Assembly: GCA_963742305.1 (NCBI GenBank)
Contig: CAVULN010000017.1
Coordinates: forward strand, 1-64,000
Length of the DNA stretch: 64,000 nt
Direction of reading: 5' to 3'
From: Roseiarcus sp963742305
GTDB lineage: Bacteria > Pseudomonadota > Alphaproteobacteria > Rhizobiales > Beijerinckiaceae
Shown here: piece after piece, positions 18,739-28,658 of the stretch
Position numbering within the stretch: the stretch's first letter is position 1
How the letters are laid out: the number at the start of each line of letters is the position of its first letter
Made by a program: the position numbers and the translations under genes
Notes under the pieces: generated by a model
What the model saw: the letters and a program-made list of their open reading frames with translations, nothing else
The model's database searches: none
What the model was told of the DNA's origin: nothing

Positions 18739-20196
18739 ATGGGGGCGATGGTGCGCGGCGGGGCTGTTTTTGCCGTGTTTGTTGCGGCTTCGATCGCGGC
18801 GATCGTCGCGGTCTACGCGATTTCGACCATTGGAATTTTCGATCACGTCCCCCGAAACTACAACGAGGGGTGGAACGCTTACTGGGCTCAGGCGGTCCTT
18901 GACGGGAAGCCGCTTTATCCGGCCTGGGACGAGCCGCGGGTCAACAACTATCCGCCCCTGTCCTTTTACGTCGTCGCCGCCCTTAGCCTGGCCACCCGCG
19001 ATGTGATTGTTTCGGGCCGGCTCATCTCTCTCGCCGGGATTCTCGTGACCGCCTTCAATGTCGGCGCGATCTCGGCCGCGCTGACCCGGAGCAAGTCAAG
19101 CGGGCTCGTCGCCGCCCTGTTCTTCCTCATGGCCGCCGGCGTCTGGTTCCAGAACTACGTGGCGATGAACGACCCGCAATGGCTGGGTCATGCCGTGCAG
19201 ACGACGGGCGCGCTCATCGTGCTCGCCCGCGTCGAGGGACGCCGGTCGCTTGCCCCCGTGGTCCTCGGCGCGGCCTTGATGTTCCTGGGCTGCGTCGTGA
19301 AGCACAACCTTCTCGTTCTGCCGCTGGCCGTCTGGGGCCTGCTGTTCATCAAGGATCGCAAAGCCTGCCTGGTCATGACCTTGACGTTCCTCGTTCTCGG
19401 TTGCGCCTTCCTCCTCCTGGCTTTGGCAATGTACGGCCGGCCGTTCCTCGAGCAGGTCCTCGCCTATCAGCGCGTGATCCGTTTCGTTCGTGGCGTGCGA
19501 TATCTGTTTCAGTTCGCGTTCGTTCTCGCCCCCGCCCTCGTGTTCGCCCTGCTTAATCTCGCGCTCTCGCCCGGCGACTGGAGGTCCCGCTTCCCATCCG
19601 TTTATACGTTGCTCGCCTGCCTGCTCGGCGGCTTCGCCCTGTTCGGCGAGGGAACCTACTACAACGTTCTCTTCGACGCCGCGATCGCGACGGCGCTCAC
19701 CGTCGGATCGTTGTTCAACGTGTTGCCGGCGCTTCTCGAATCCGGCGGAGTGGGTCCGGCGCTCAGTCCCACCCTCGTCGCGCTCATGCTGTTTGCGCCC
19801 ATGGCCGCCAATTTCAACGAACTGACCGCAGCGAGCGAGCGCGCCGTCGCGCGCCCCGGCGAGGCGCCGCTCGCCCGCTCCGTCGTGGAGGCGCTGGCCG
19901 GCGCGAAGGGACCGGTCGCATGCGAGATTCCCGCTTGGTGCTTCTGGGCTGGCAGGCCTTTTGCCTACGATGTTTTCAACATGGCGGAGCGCGCCAAGCA
20001 CGGCGGGAACGAGGAGGCGCGCTTTGCGGACGAGGTGGCGAGCGGCTATTACGCCGCGATCGAAACCCAGTCGAACGCCCGCCTCACCGAGGAGAAGACG
20101 AACCGGGCCTACTGGGACTCGCTCACCCGCAAGTACCAGTTGATCATCTCCCAGCCGACCGAGGTCTGGGTGCGGAAAACGGCTGGACCGTCATGA
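18739..20196 (+). CDS. Polytopic membrane protein, glycosyltransferase-39/DUF2029-like
   Basis: 485 residues from the ATG at 18739 (an ATG at 18748 is the alternative; neither has a strong ribosome binding site). The N-terminal helix FAVFVAASIAAIVAVYAIST leads to HVPRNYNEGWNAYWAQAVLD, then LYPAWDEPRVNNYPPLSFYV. The NEGWNAY-loop and NNYPPLSFY are typical of polyprenyl-phosphate-sugar-dependent glycosyltransferases (GT-C fold), where the first periplasmic loop carries an acidic catalytic residue. About ten further helices follow, then a soluble C-terminal domain of about 110 residues. It probably adds a sugar to a lipid or surface polymer. A second, unrelated-looking GT-C-like protein follows on the same strand. 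Confidence 0.6.
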   Translation: MGAMVRGGAVFAVFVAASIAAIVAVYAISTIGIFDHVPRNYNEGWNAYWAQAVLDGKPLYPAWDEPRVNNYPPLSFYVVAALSLATRDVIVSGRLISLAGILVTAFNVGAISAALTRSKSSGLVAALFFLMAAGVWFQNYVAMNDPQWLGHAVQTTGALIVLARVEGRRSLAPVVLGAALMFLGCVVKHNLLVLPLAVWGLLFIKDRKACLVMTLTFLVLGCAFLLLALAMYGRPFLEQVLAYQRVIRFVRGVRYLFQFAFVLAPALVFALLNLALSPGDWRSRFPSVYTLLACLLGGFALFGEGTYYNVLFDAAIATALTVGSLFNVLPALLESGGVGPALSPTLVALMLFAPMAANFNELTAASERAVARPGEAPLARSVVEALAGAKGPVACEIPAWCFWAGRPFAYDVFNMAERAKHGGNEEARFADEVASGYYAAIETQSNARLTEEKTNRAYWDSLTRKYQLIISQPTEVWVRKTAGPS

Positions 20197-20264
20197 TCCA
20201 CGGCCTGGCTTCATGGCGGATGGCGCTTGCGGTTGTGAGAGGTGCAGGCTTTCACAGCCTGTGC

Positions 20265-20293
20265 TTGACCATACCGGCCGCCGGGCCTTTATC
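20265..20293 (+). promoter_or_regulatory. Possible sigma-70 promoter for the second membrane protein
   Basis: TTGACC (20265-20270), 17-base spacer, TTTATC (20288-20293). It lies in the 218-base gap between two membrane-protein genes and would give a leader of roughly 115 bases. Recognised by eye only. Confidence 0.4.
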
Positions 20294-20414
20294 CTAAACT
20301 TGGCGTTCCTGCTGACGGCGCGCCCCGCGCGGCGGTTGCCGGGCGGCGCTCCGTTTGGCGGCGGCGGACCCGCCGGTCGCCGCGCTCCCAGGGACTTTTC
20401 ATGAGGCTTTCCGC

Positions 20415-21767
20415 ATGCTGACGCCGACTGACCGAGCGGCCGGATGGCCCATTCCCGGCGCGCGGCTGGCTCGCGTCGCCAGCGAGCCGTGGATCGTCAT
20501 CGCGATCCTGGTTTGCGGGGCGTTGGCGCGCTTCGTCGTCGGCAACAGCGCCAACAGCTTTGTGCCGATCCGGGGCGAATCCCATAACATTGCGGTGTCT
20601 CTCGCCACGACCGGCCGCTTCGCCGATCCCTTCGGCTATCCGAGCGGCCCCACCGCGCATATCGGCATGCTGACGCCCCTGCCCTCCGCTTTCGCCTATT
20701 GGCTGTTTGGCGGCGACAGTCCCTACGCGGAATTCCTTCTGTATTGCTGGGCGGCGTTTCTGGTCTGCCTGTCCATATGGCTGTGCTGGCGGCTCGCGGT
20801 CGTCCTGAACGCGCCGCGCCCCGCGCGCCTCGCCGCTGTCGCGATCGCCGCCCTGGCCCCGCTGCAGTTCCACATGGAGATGAACGAAACCCGGAACATG
20901 GAAATCAATCTCGCCACGGTCGTGTTCGTCTGGATTCTTCTCAAGCTGGCCAAAAGCGACAGCGATGAACCGAAGGGGCGCCCGCTTGCTGTGATTGGCG
21001 CGTCGACCGGATTCCTGTTCATCTTGAACTCGGCCTCGGGCGTGGGGGCGATCCTGGCCACGGCGCTGTTTCACCTGCTTCGGGTCCCGCTTCGACGCTG
21101 GTGGATCGCGCCGCTCCTGTTTGTCCTGGTCGGCGGCTCGCTCGTCGGCTTCTGGGCTGAGAGAAACATCCGCGAACTGGGCGCGCCGATCGTCCTGCGC
21201 GACGACCTCGGCCTCGAACTCGCGCTCTCCAATTATTCGGGAGCGCTGCACGCCGCCGACCCGAGCGGCGCCTATCTCAGCCGCCTGAAAGAGATCCATC
21301 CGATCCGGATGAGCGCGGACGAACTCAAGGCGAAGGGAGGGGAAGTCGCCTATTACCACGCCCTGGAGGAGCAGGTCCGGGCCTGGGTCGCGGCCCACCC
21401 CTGGGAGTTCCTCGATCTGTCCGTCAGGAGATTCATCGAGTTCTTCCTGCCGCCGCGCTGGTTCTGGTCGCTCTTCTGGGGCGGCCACGTCCATCTGATC
21501 GGCTTGCGCCAGTCGGTCATCTGGGCGTCGACCCTCGGCGGATTGGCCACGCTGGTCATGATGGCGCGCCGGCGCCGGCCCTACGCCTACATCCTGATCG
21601 CCATCCTCGGCTGCTCGCTTCCCTATGTTCTGGTGCAGCCGATCCCACGCTATCGCTACATGATTTCGACCCTTCTGATTTTCTGCGCGCTCGATGGCGC
21701 CTTCCGGCTCGTCGCGTATATCCGGGCGAATGTTCCGGGCAAGGCGGAGCAGGCGCGTTCGACATGA
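20415..21767 (+). CDS. Polytopic membrane protein, probable GT-C-type glycosyltransferase
   Basis: 450 residues from the ATG at 20415. It has an N-terminal helix (WIVIAILVCGALARFVVG), then a loop NSFVPIRGESHNIAVSLATT GRFADPFGYPSGPTAHIG where GRFADPFGYPSGPTAH resembles the active-site loop of polymer-assembling GT-C proteins. Eight or more further helices follow, with a long periplasmic segment (about residues 240-350) containing LSNYSGALHAADPSGAYLSR. It ends with LPYVLVQPIPRYRYMISTLL, a landmark of this group in Hyphomicrobiales. Precise donor and acceptor cannot be read. It may work with the upstream protein in surface glycan modification. Confidence 0.55.
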   Translation: MLTPTDRAAGWPIPGARLARVASEPWIVIAILVCGALARFVVGNSANSFVPIRGESHNIAVSLATTGRFADPFGYPSGPTAHIGMLTPLPSAFAYWLFGGDSPYAEFLLYCWAAFLVCLSIWLCWRLAVVLNAPRPARLAAVAIAALAPLQFHMEMNETRNMEINLATVVFVWILLKLAKSDSDEPKGRPLAVIGASTGFLFILNSASGVGAILATALFHLLRVPLRRWWIAPLLFVLVGGSLVGFWAERNIRELGAPIVLRDDLGLELALSNYSGALHAADPSGAYLSRLKEIHPIRMSADELKAKGGEVAYYHALEEQVRAWVAAHPWEFLDLSVRRFIEFFLPPRWFWSLFWGGHVHLIGLRQSVIWASTLGGLATLVMMARRRRPYAYILIAILGCSLPYVLVQPIPRYRYMISTLLIFCALDGAFRLVAYIRANVPGKAEQARST

Positions 21768-21807
21768 GATCCGCGGGCTTCGCCGGACCGGCCCTTGGCT
21801 CCCGCCG

Positions 21808-22626
21808 CTATCCGGCGAGCAGGACGCGGCGGGCCTCCTCGTGGACCCTCCGGTCGCCGGCGGCGAGGATCCGTCCGCCATTCGCCGCGTCCTCGCCGTC
21901 CCAGGTGGTCACCACCCCGCCCGCGCCTTCGATGATCGGGACCAGCGCCACGATGTCGTAGGGCTTCATATTGGTGTCGATGACAACGTCGATGAACCCC
22001 GCGGCCAGGGCGCAATAGGCGTAGCAGTCGCCGCCGTAGCGGGTGAGGCGGGCCTGATTTTCAACCCGGCGATAGGCCTCCCGGTCGGCCTCGCCGATCA
22101 GAAGCGGGCTCGTGGTGGCGAGCGTCGCTTCGCCAAGCGAAGCGCAGGCGCGCGTATGCAGGGTCCGGGTCGCCCATTCGGTGGGCGGCTTGTCGCCGTG
22201 CGAGGCGGCGAGCGTGCGCGAGCTTGCCCGCTTGCCGTCGCCGTAGAAACGCTCGCGGGTGAACGGCTGCGCCATCATGCCATAGACCGGCTTCCCGCGA
22301 TGCATGAGCCCGATCAGGGCGCCCCAGGTCGGAAGGCCGGAGACGAAGCTCTTCGTCCCGTCGATCGGGTCGAGAACCCAGACATATTCCGCCTCGGGGC
22401 GGTCGGCCCCATATTCCTCGCCGATCACGCCATGGGCGGGGAAGGTTTGCGCGATGAGGCGGCGCATGGCGGCCTCGGCGCCCCGGTCGGCCTCGGTGAC
22501 CGGATCGAACACTCCGCCCCCCGATTTGTCCTCCGCGCGAATCGCCGAGCGAAAAAATGGGAGAATCACCTCGCCCGACACCTGCGCGAGTCGCTCAACG
22601 AAGGCGGAAAAGTCGACGGCGGTCAT
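21808..22626 (-). CDS. hisN: Histidinol-phosphatase, inositol-monophosphatase family
   Basis: 272 residues, ATG behind GTGAGGA. Family metal-binding motifs in order: DPVTEADRGAE, GEEYG, DPIDGTKSFVSG and, near the end, YGGDCYAYCALAAG with KPYDIVALVPIIEGAGG. These are Mg-dependent lithium-sensitive phosphatase signatures. The DPVTEADRGAE and YGGDCYAY versions match the HisN-type histidinol-phosphatases of alphaproteobacteria and actinobacteria rather than SuhB. It would remove phosphate from L-histidinol-phosphate in histidine biosynthesis. It is convergent with the membrane-protein pair, and the suhB/mmgR-type sRNA lies just upstream on the other strand. Confidence 0.85.
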   Translation of the reverse strand: MTAVDFSAFVERLAQVSGEVILPFFRSAIRAEDKSGGGVFDPVTEADRGAEAAMRRLIAQTFPAHGVIGEEYGADRPEAEYVWVLDPIDGTKSFVSGLPTWGALIGLMHRGKPVYGMMAQPFTRERFYGDGKRASSRTLAASHGDKPPTEWATRTLHTRACASLGEATLATTSPLLIGEADREAYRRVENQARLTRYGGDCYAYCALAAGFIDVVIDTNMKPYDIVALVPIIEGAGGVVTTWDGEDAANGGRILAAGDRRVHEEARRVLLAG

Positions 22627-22842
22627 ACAAAATCCTCACAAACGCGTGAAAGACCATGCTCATTATGCATATCTGCTATCGACGATTGTGATGGCTAGGA
22701 CCCCGTTGGTCGCCGCTATATCGTTCTAGATCGTTGATATTGCGCGGATATCGTTCCTCGGCCGCCCGGCGGCCGAATCTGGACCGGAATGCAACAGTCC
22801 CCTGAATTCAGTGGGTAGCCGCCTATTCCATGAAGAAAACTC

Positions 22843-22871
22843 TTGCAAGTGCCGCGGTCCGCACCGATATT
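22843..22871 (+). promoter_or_regulatory. Sigma-70-type promoter of the sRNA
   Basis: TTGCAA (22843-22848), exactly 17 bases, GATATT (22866-22871), placing the start near 22877-22880, immediately before the first hairpin of the sRNA. Confidence 0.6.
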
Positions 22872-22877
22872 GTTGCG

Positions 22878-22965
22878 GTGCGGCATGACCTGCCGCATAT
22901 GCCCTCCTTGGGCGTTTCCTCCCTAAACTCAAGGCCGCCGTGGCAACATGGCGGCCTCCTTTTTT
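22878..22965 (+). ncRNA. mmgR: mmgR/suhB (alpha-r8) family small RNA
   Basis: Three family marks occur in order. A 5' hairpin, GCGGCA / TGCCGC (22880-22885 with 22891-22896, loop TGACC). An unpaired TTTCCTCCCT decamer at 22915-22924, which I recall as the invariant motif of the MmgR/alpha-r8 family in alphaproteobacteria and which can pair with Shine-Dalgarno sequences. A strong intrinsic terminator. Length is about 88 nt, versus 77 for Sinorhizobium MmgR. MmgR limits polyhydroxybutyrate accumulation in S. meliloti and is nitrogen-regulated. Rfam calls this family suhB because it was noticed near inositol-monophosphatase genes, and here hisN, a member of that phosphatase family, lies on the opposite strand upstream. 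Identification rests on motif recall and structure, not on a covariance search. Confidence 0.75.
22933..22965 (+). terminator. Rho-independent terminator of the sRNA
   Basis: GGCCGCCGTG (22933-22942) pairs with CATGGCGGCC (22947-22956; one G-T wobble) around a GCAA tetraloop, followed by TCCTTTTTT. Confidence 0.8.
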
Positions 22966-23066
22966 GCGCGTTCGCCCAGAGTCCCCGCTTGTGCGCTGCA
23001 CCTGAACAGGCGCCGCAGTGCGGAAGCGGCCAGCCCTTTTCAAAACGTCCCCCTCTCCGCCTCCCC

Positions 23067-23957
23067 TCATTCCGCCGCCAGCCGGCCTGCTTCAGGACCG
23101 GCGCCGAATTCGAGCGCCAGCGCCTTCGCCGCCGCGAACAGATCGTCGCGGAGCGCCGGCCACCGTTCGGTCCGGACAATCCTGCGCTCGTCGAGATAGA
23201 GCGCCCGGGCGATCTCGATTTGAACCGCATGGACGCCGTCCGCCGGGGCGCCGTAATGCTCGGTGATGAATCCGCCGGCGAACGGCTTGTTGCGGCGGAC
23301 CCGATAACCGGCCCGTTTGAGGCTCGATTCGAGAATGTCGACCACGGCGGGCGCGGCGCTGGCGCCATAGCGGTCGCCGAGCACGATGTCGAGGCCGCTG
23401 ACGTCGGCGGCGTTCGAGGGCATCGAGTGGCAATCGAGCAGCGCGGCGACCCCGAACCACCCGCGCGCGCGCTCGATCAAGGCTTTGAGCTCGGCGTGAT
23501 AGGGCCGATACAGCGTCTCGATCCGGCCAAGACCGTCGGCGACGGGGATCGGTTTCCTGTAGATCGGCTGGGCGTCGCCGACGACCCGCGGGATCGTGCC
23601 CAGGCCGACCGCGACCCTCAGCGAGCGCGTATTGGCGAATTCGGGGAGGCGGCCGGCGAAAATCTGCGGGTCGAGCTCATAGGGCTCCCGATTGACGTCG
23701 AGATAGGCGCGCGGAAAGAGCGCGCGCAGAAGCGGCGCGCCGAGCGCGACGCACGGCAGGAACAATTCGTCGACGAAGGCGTCCTCCGAGCGGCGCAACG
23801 TCAGCGGATCGAGGCGGGAAGCAGCGAGAAAGCGCTCAGGATAGGCCGAGCCGGAGTGGGGCGAACTGAAAACGAGGGGCGAGGCCAGCCGCGCCGGCTC
23901 GATCGTCTCGAAGGCGCGATCGAAGTCCTGGACCGCCGTCCGATCGCCCTGTTCCAT
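23067..23957 (-). CDS. N-formylglutamate amidohydrolase family protein
   Basis: 296 residues, ATG behind GGAGGG. Contains SPLVFSSPHSGSAYP (the SPHSG metal-site start), RSEDAFVDELF, PRAYLDVNREPYELDP (the DVNR motif), LLDCHSMPSN and GFITEHYGAP with HAVQIEIARALYLDE, all diagnostic of the FGase/HutG family (PF05013). Classical members hydrolyse N-formyl-L-glutamate to formate and glutamate at the end of histidine degradation. This subgroup, next to cpdR in many Hyphomicrobiales, lies outside hut operons, so the natural substrate is uncertain. It is divergent from cpdR. Confidence 0.85.
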   Translation of the reverse strand: MEQGDRTAVQDFDRAFETIEPARLASPLVFSSPHSGSAYPERFLAASRLDPLTLRRSEDAFVDELFLPCVALGAPLLRALFPRAYLDVNREPYELDPQIFAGRLPEFANTRSLRVAVGLGTIPRVVGDAQPIYRKPIPVADGLGRIETLYRPYHAELKALIERARGWFGVAALLDCHSMPSNAADVSGLDIVLGDRYGASAAPAVVDILESSLKRAGYRVRRNKPFAGGFITEHYGAPADGVHAVQIEIARALYLDERRIVRTERWPALRDDLFAAAKALALEFGAGPEAGRLAAE

Positions 23958-24097
23958 CGGCCCTCCGCGCAGCGCTTGCCCGGCTCGCGCCCGCCGTTAT
24001 CATACCGCTTTAACCGTGCGCGACGCGAGCCTTGAGGTCAGGTTCAATAAATTTTTACCCGGGCGCCCCAAGTTGCGGCCTGGCTGAGGGGAAAGCA

Positions 24098-24481
24098 ATG
24101 CAGACGCCGGTCGAGATTTCCGCCAGGATCCTGCTTGCCGAGGACGATAACGACATGCGCCGCTTCCTCGTCAAGGCGCTGCAGAACGCCGGCTACGCCG
24201 TGACCTCTTTCGACAATGGCCTGTCCGCCTACAACCGGCTGCGCGAGGAGCCGTTCGAGCTTCTGTTGACCGATATCGTCATGCCGGAGATGGACGGCAT
24301 CGAGCTCGCCCGGCGCGCGACCGAACTCGACCCGGAAATCAAGGTCATGTTCATCACCGGCTTCGCGGCGGTCGCGCTGAACCCCGATAACGCCGCCCCG
24401 AAGGACGCCCGCATCCTGTCCAAGCCGTTTCATCTTCGCGAACTGGTCAGCGAAGTCGAACGCCTGCTGAAGGCGGCCTGA
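24098..24481 (+). CDS. cpdR: CpdR-type single-domain response regulator
   Basis: 127 residues; the ATG at 24098 follows GAGGGGAAAGCA. It is a stand-alone receiver domain: acidic pair in ILLAEDDNDMRRFL, phosphoacceptor Asp in LLLTDIVMPEMDG, conserved Thr in VMFITGFAAVAL and Lys in ILSKPFHLRELV. In Caulobacter, unphosphorylated CpdR recruits ClpXP to the pole to degrade CtrA and other cell-cycle substrates, and the CckA-ChpT relay phosphorylates it. The length, absence of an output domain and the AAVALNPDN-type loop fit CpdR. It is monocistronic by appearance. Confidence 0.85.
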   Translation: MQTPVEISARILLAEDDNDMRRFLVKALQNAGYAVTSFDNGLSAYNRLREEPFELLLTDIVMPEMDGIELARRATELDPEIKVMFITGFAAVALNPDNAAPKDARILSKPFHLRELVSEVERLLKAA

Positions 24482-24617
24482 AGGCGGACCACCGTCCTCC
24501 CGCCCGCCCTTCAGCAGGCGCGGCTGCAAAAGCAGGGCGCCGCGGGCGTCGAATCAGGGACGTCTCTTGCCGCCGCAAGCAGCCTGCCGCCGCGCGAGAG
24601 CGGCTTTCGGGCGCGCC

Positions 24618-25004
24618 TCAGAACCGATAAGGCACGCGCACCCGGCAGGATCCGTAGTCCGGGAAGCAATAGAACGGATAGGCGGCGATCGAGCCCAGAT
24701 CGGCGACGCCGCCGGCCACGCCTGTCGCCGCCGTCTTGACCGGGTTGTCGCTGTAGGAACGGCGCCCGGTCCGCGCTGCGTAATGGCGCGCATGGTGGCG
24801 GGCGTGGCTCTGCGCTGCGGGATGCTGGGCGGCCAGCGGCCCGCGAGGTCCGGAGCCCGCCCAGCCTGGCGTCGGCGCGGGCTCGGCGAGCGAGGGCCTC
24901 GCCGCGGGCTGCGCGGACATGTCCGCGCGGGCGCAGAGGGATGACAGCGAAACGAACGCCACGCCGAGCGCGATGGCGGAAGCTCGAGAAATAGAGTGGG
25001 TCAT
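24618..25004 (-). CDS. Small secreted protein of unknown function
   Basis: 128 residues, ATG preceded by AAAGGAGGTCGTC, a near-perfect ribosome binding site. A cleavable signal peptide is evident (SAIALGVAFVSLSSLCARA, cleavage after ARA). The mature part is Pro/Ala/His-rich (HARHHARHYAARTG), then has a hydrophobic stretch GVAGGVADLGSIAAYPFYCF and ends DYGSCRVRVPYRF; the two Cys could form a disulfide. Small proteins of this style are common in Hyphomicrobiales; no function is known to me. It is divergent from groESL. Confidence 0.65.
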   Translation of the reverse strand: MTHSISRASAIALGVAFVSLSSLCARADMSAQPAARPSLAEPAPTPGWAGSGPRGPLAAQHPAAQSHARHHARHYAARTGRRSYSDNPVKTAATGVAGGVADLGSIAAYPFYCFPDYGSCRVRVPYRF

Positions 25005-25244
25005 GACGACCTCCTTTTCTTCTGGTCGGACGGCGCGCCGCGCCGTCCCGTGTTGGGTGAAACGTCCAAAACGGCTGGGCGGTTCCCGTGAGATGGTCTC
25101 GAACGAATTAGACCGGCGCGGTCCGGCAGGCGGCTCGGGACGGGCGGCCTCTCTTCGGACGGCTCGCCGGCGACGGATCCTCGTCATCAACACGCGAGCC
25201 GTTCCGCTCGCGGTTTTTTCGGTCCTTTTGGATGCCTCTGGCCC

Positions 25245-25273
25245 TTGACGCCGTTACGCGGTTTTCCTATCTC
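25245..25273 (+). promoter_or_regulatory. Heat-shock (RpoH-like) promoter of groESL
   Basis: CTTGACG with TTGACG at 25245-25250, 17-base spacer, then CCTATCTCAG with the -10 core TATCTC at 25268-25273. This matches the alphaproteobacterial RpoH pattern CTTG-N17/18-CYTATNT and also fits the housekeeping factor. Confidence 0.65.
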
Positions 25274-25280
25274 AGCGCCG

Positions 25281-25307
25281 CTGGCACTCCTAGGAACTGA
25301 GTGCTAA
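25281..25307 (+). promoter_or_regulatory. CIRCE operator (HrcA binding site)
   Basis: CTGGCACTC (25281-25289), nine-base spacer, GAGTGCTAA (25299-25307), an inverted repeat with two mismatches at the outer end of the left arm (consensus TTAGCACTC-N9-GAGTGCTAA). It overlaps the expected transcript start, so HrcA would block groESL transcription. Confidence 0.85.
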
Positions 25308-25351
25308 CACCCGTCCGCGCCCCAAAGGGCATTTCGAAAGAGGAAACATTC

Positions 25352-25669
25352 ATGAAATTCCGTCCCCTGCATGACCGCGTCGTCGTCCGTCGCATCGAAG
25401 GCGAAGAAAAGACGAAGGGCGGCATCATCATTCCGGACACCGCCAAGGAGAAGCCGCAAGAGGGCGAAGTGATCGCCGTTGGCCCCGGCGCCCGCGACGA
25501 AAGCGGCAAGCTCGTTCCCCTCGACCTCAAGGCCGGCGACCGGATCTTGTTCGGCAAATGGAGCGGCACTGAGGTCAAGATCGACGGCGAGGAGCTCCTG
25601 ATCATGAAGGAGTCCGACGTCATGGGCGTGGTCGAAGGGGCGCCTTCCGCCAAGAAGAAAGCCGCCTGA
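25352..25669 (+). CDS. groES: Co-chaperonin GroES
   Basis: 105 residues, ATG at 25352 behind AAAGAGGAAAC. Complete Hsp10: KFRPLHDRVVVRRIEGEEKT, the mobile loop GGIIIPDTAKEKP, EGEVIAVGPG and DRILFGKWSGTEVKIDGEE. The heptameric lid of GroEL. It sits 39 bases upstream of groEL in the standard bicistronic operon, under the promoter and CIRCE described above. The C-terminal AKKKAA tail is a few residues longer than in E. coli. Confidence 0.97.
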   Translation: MKFRPLHDRVVVRRIEGEEKTKGGIIIPDTAKEKPQEGEVIAVGPGARDESGKLVPLDLKAGDRILFGKWSGTEVKIDGEELLIMKESDVMGVVEGAPSAKKKAA

Positions 25670-25708
25670 AACACCATCATCCATCCCTTCCTTAAGGACT
25701 GAAAGCAA

Positions 25709-27349
<1,641 letters not shown>

Positions 27350-27379
27350 GCTCCTCACGCTCGACAGCGAATGCGGAAA

Positions 27380-27404
27380 GGGCGGCCGAAAGGCCGCCCT
27401 TTTT
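27380..27404 (+). terminator. Rho-independent terminator of groESL
   Basis: GGGCGGCC (27380-27387), GAAA tetraloop, GGCCGCCC (27392-27399), TTTTT. A perfect eight-pair GC stem. Confidence 0.9.
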
Positions 27405-27504
27405 GTTTGCTTGCGCCCGCGTCCGTTCCATCGCGCCCCGAGAGGCGCCGCAATTGTATGCCGCGGCGCCCAATTTAGCGGCGCAGGCCTGACCGGCGCT
27501 CGCC

Positions 27505-28635
27505 ATGACGGGCGAAAAGCGCCCTCCTGACAATCCGTTGGACGCCGCCGGGCGCAATAGACGCTGCTGGCACGGGCGTTGCACGACGGATCCCGAAGAC
27601 CGACCGTCAATCCGTGAGGTGGCGTTGCAGCCGGCCGACCTCGAACTGATTCATCTCACCAAACGATATGGCGCGGCGACCGCGGTCGATTCGATCGACC
27701 TCAAGGTTCCCGCCGGCGCCTATTGCTGTCTGCTCGGACCGTCGGGCTGCGGCAAGACGTCGACGCTGAGAATGATCGCAGGCCACGAGCGCGCGACGCA
27801 AGGAGACATCCTCATCGGCCCGACCAACGTCACGGAATTCCCGCCGGCGAAGCGCGGCACGGCCATGATGTTCCAGAGCTACGCGCTCTTCCCCCATCTC
27901 TCCTGTGTCGACAACGTCGCCTTTTCGCTCAAGATGAAGGGGGTCGACAAAACGACGCGGCGCAGACGGGCGATGGAGTTCCTCGAGCTCGTCGCCATGA
28001 CGCAATATGCCGAGCGCGTGCCGGCGCAATTGTCCGGCGGCCAGCAGCAGCGCATCGCGCTCGCCAGGGCGCTGGTCACCGATCCCCAGATCCTGCTGCT
28101 GGACGAGCCGTTGTCGGCGCTCGACCCTTTCCTGAGGGTGCGGATGCGAGCCGAGCTTCGCCGCTTCCAACGACAACTCAACATCCCTTTCATCCACGTC
28201 ACGCACGGCCAGGACGAGGCTCTCGCGCTGGCGGATCTTGTTGTCGTGATGAACAAGGGGCGCATCGAACAGGTCGCCACTCCGCACGCCCTGTTCGAGA
28301 AACCGGCGACGGAATTCATCGCGCGCTTTCTCGGCGGCCACAACGTGATCGCGACGCCGCTCGGTCCCATCGCCGTGCGCGCCGACCGGATCACGTTGCG
28401 CCCCAGCGGCACCGGCGCCGGCGCGAATGACGCGCGGCTCGTCGCAGCGGTGCGCGCGATCGAGTACCAGGGCGCGCATTATCAGGTCGCGCTCGACCAT
28501 CCGGGCCATTCCGAACTGACCGCCCTCGTCAGCGACGAAAGCTTCGCCGGCGCGCCGCTCAATGTCGGCGACAGCGTGTCTGTTCTGTGGTCCGACAAGG
28601 ACGTCCACGCGCTTGCCCCGGCGCCGTCAAACTAA
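27505..28635 (+). CDS. potA: ABC transporter ATPase, PotA-like (polyamine/opine type)
   Basis: ATPase of the following permease/binding-protein operon. Walker A GPSGCGKTS, Q-loop FQSYALFPHL, signature LSGGQQQRIALARAL, Walker B ILLLDEPLSALD and switch His in IHVTHGQDEAL are all intact. A TOBE-like C-terminal domain follows (about residues 290-376). The first 40 or so residues from the ATG at 27505 look non-conserved (Arg-rich); a GTG at 27619 (VALQPADLELIHLTKRYG) would give the usual N-terminus of the family and may be the true start. It is transcribed with potD-, potB- and potC-like genes. MoxR/CysA-type alternatives are less likely given the partners. Confidence 0.85.
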   Translation: MTGEKRPPDNPLDAAGRNRRCWHGRCTTDPEDRPSIREVALQPADLELIHLTKRYGAATAVDSIDLKVPAGAYCCLLGPSGCGKTSTLRMIAGHERATQGDILIGPTNVTEFPPAKRGTAMMFQSYALFPHLSCVDNVAFSLKMKGVDKTTRRRRAMEFLELVAMTQYAERVPAQLSGGQQQRIALARALVTDPQILLLDEPLSALDPFLRVRMRAELRRFQRQLNIPFIHVTHGQDEALALADLVVVMNKGRIEQVATPHALFEKPATEFIARFLGGHNVIATPLGPIAVRADRITLRPSGTGAGANDARLVAAVRAIEYQGAHYQVALDHPGHSELTALVSDESFAGAPLNVGDSVSVLWSDKDVHALAPAPSN

Positions 28636-28658
28636 GCGAACCCCAGGAGGAGAGAACG

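Noticed and set aside
20289..21881. 530-codon minus-strand frame opposite the second membrane protein
   Set aside because: Arg/Glu/Gln-rich shadow of a hydrophobic plus-strand gene; no motif, and it spans two unrelated genes.
22830..24035. 400-codon plus-strand frame from the sRNA region across the amidohydrolase gene
   Set aside because: It crosses a strong terminator and is antisense to a well-defined N-formylglutamate amidohydrolase gene.
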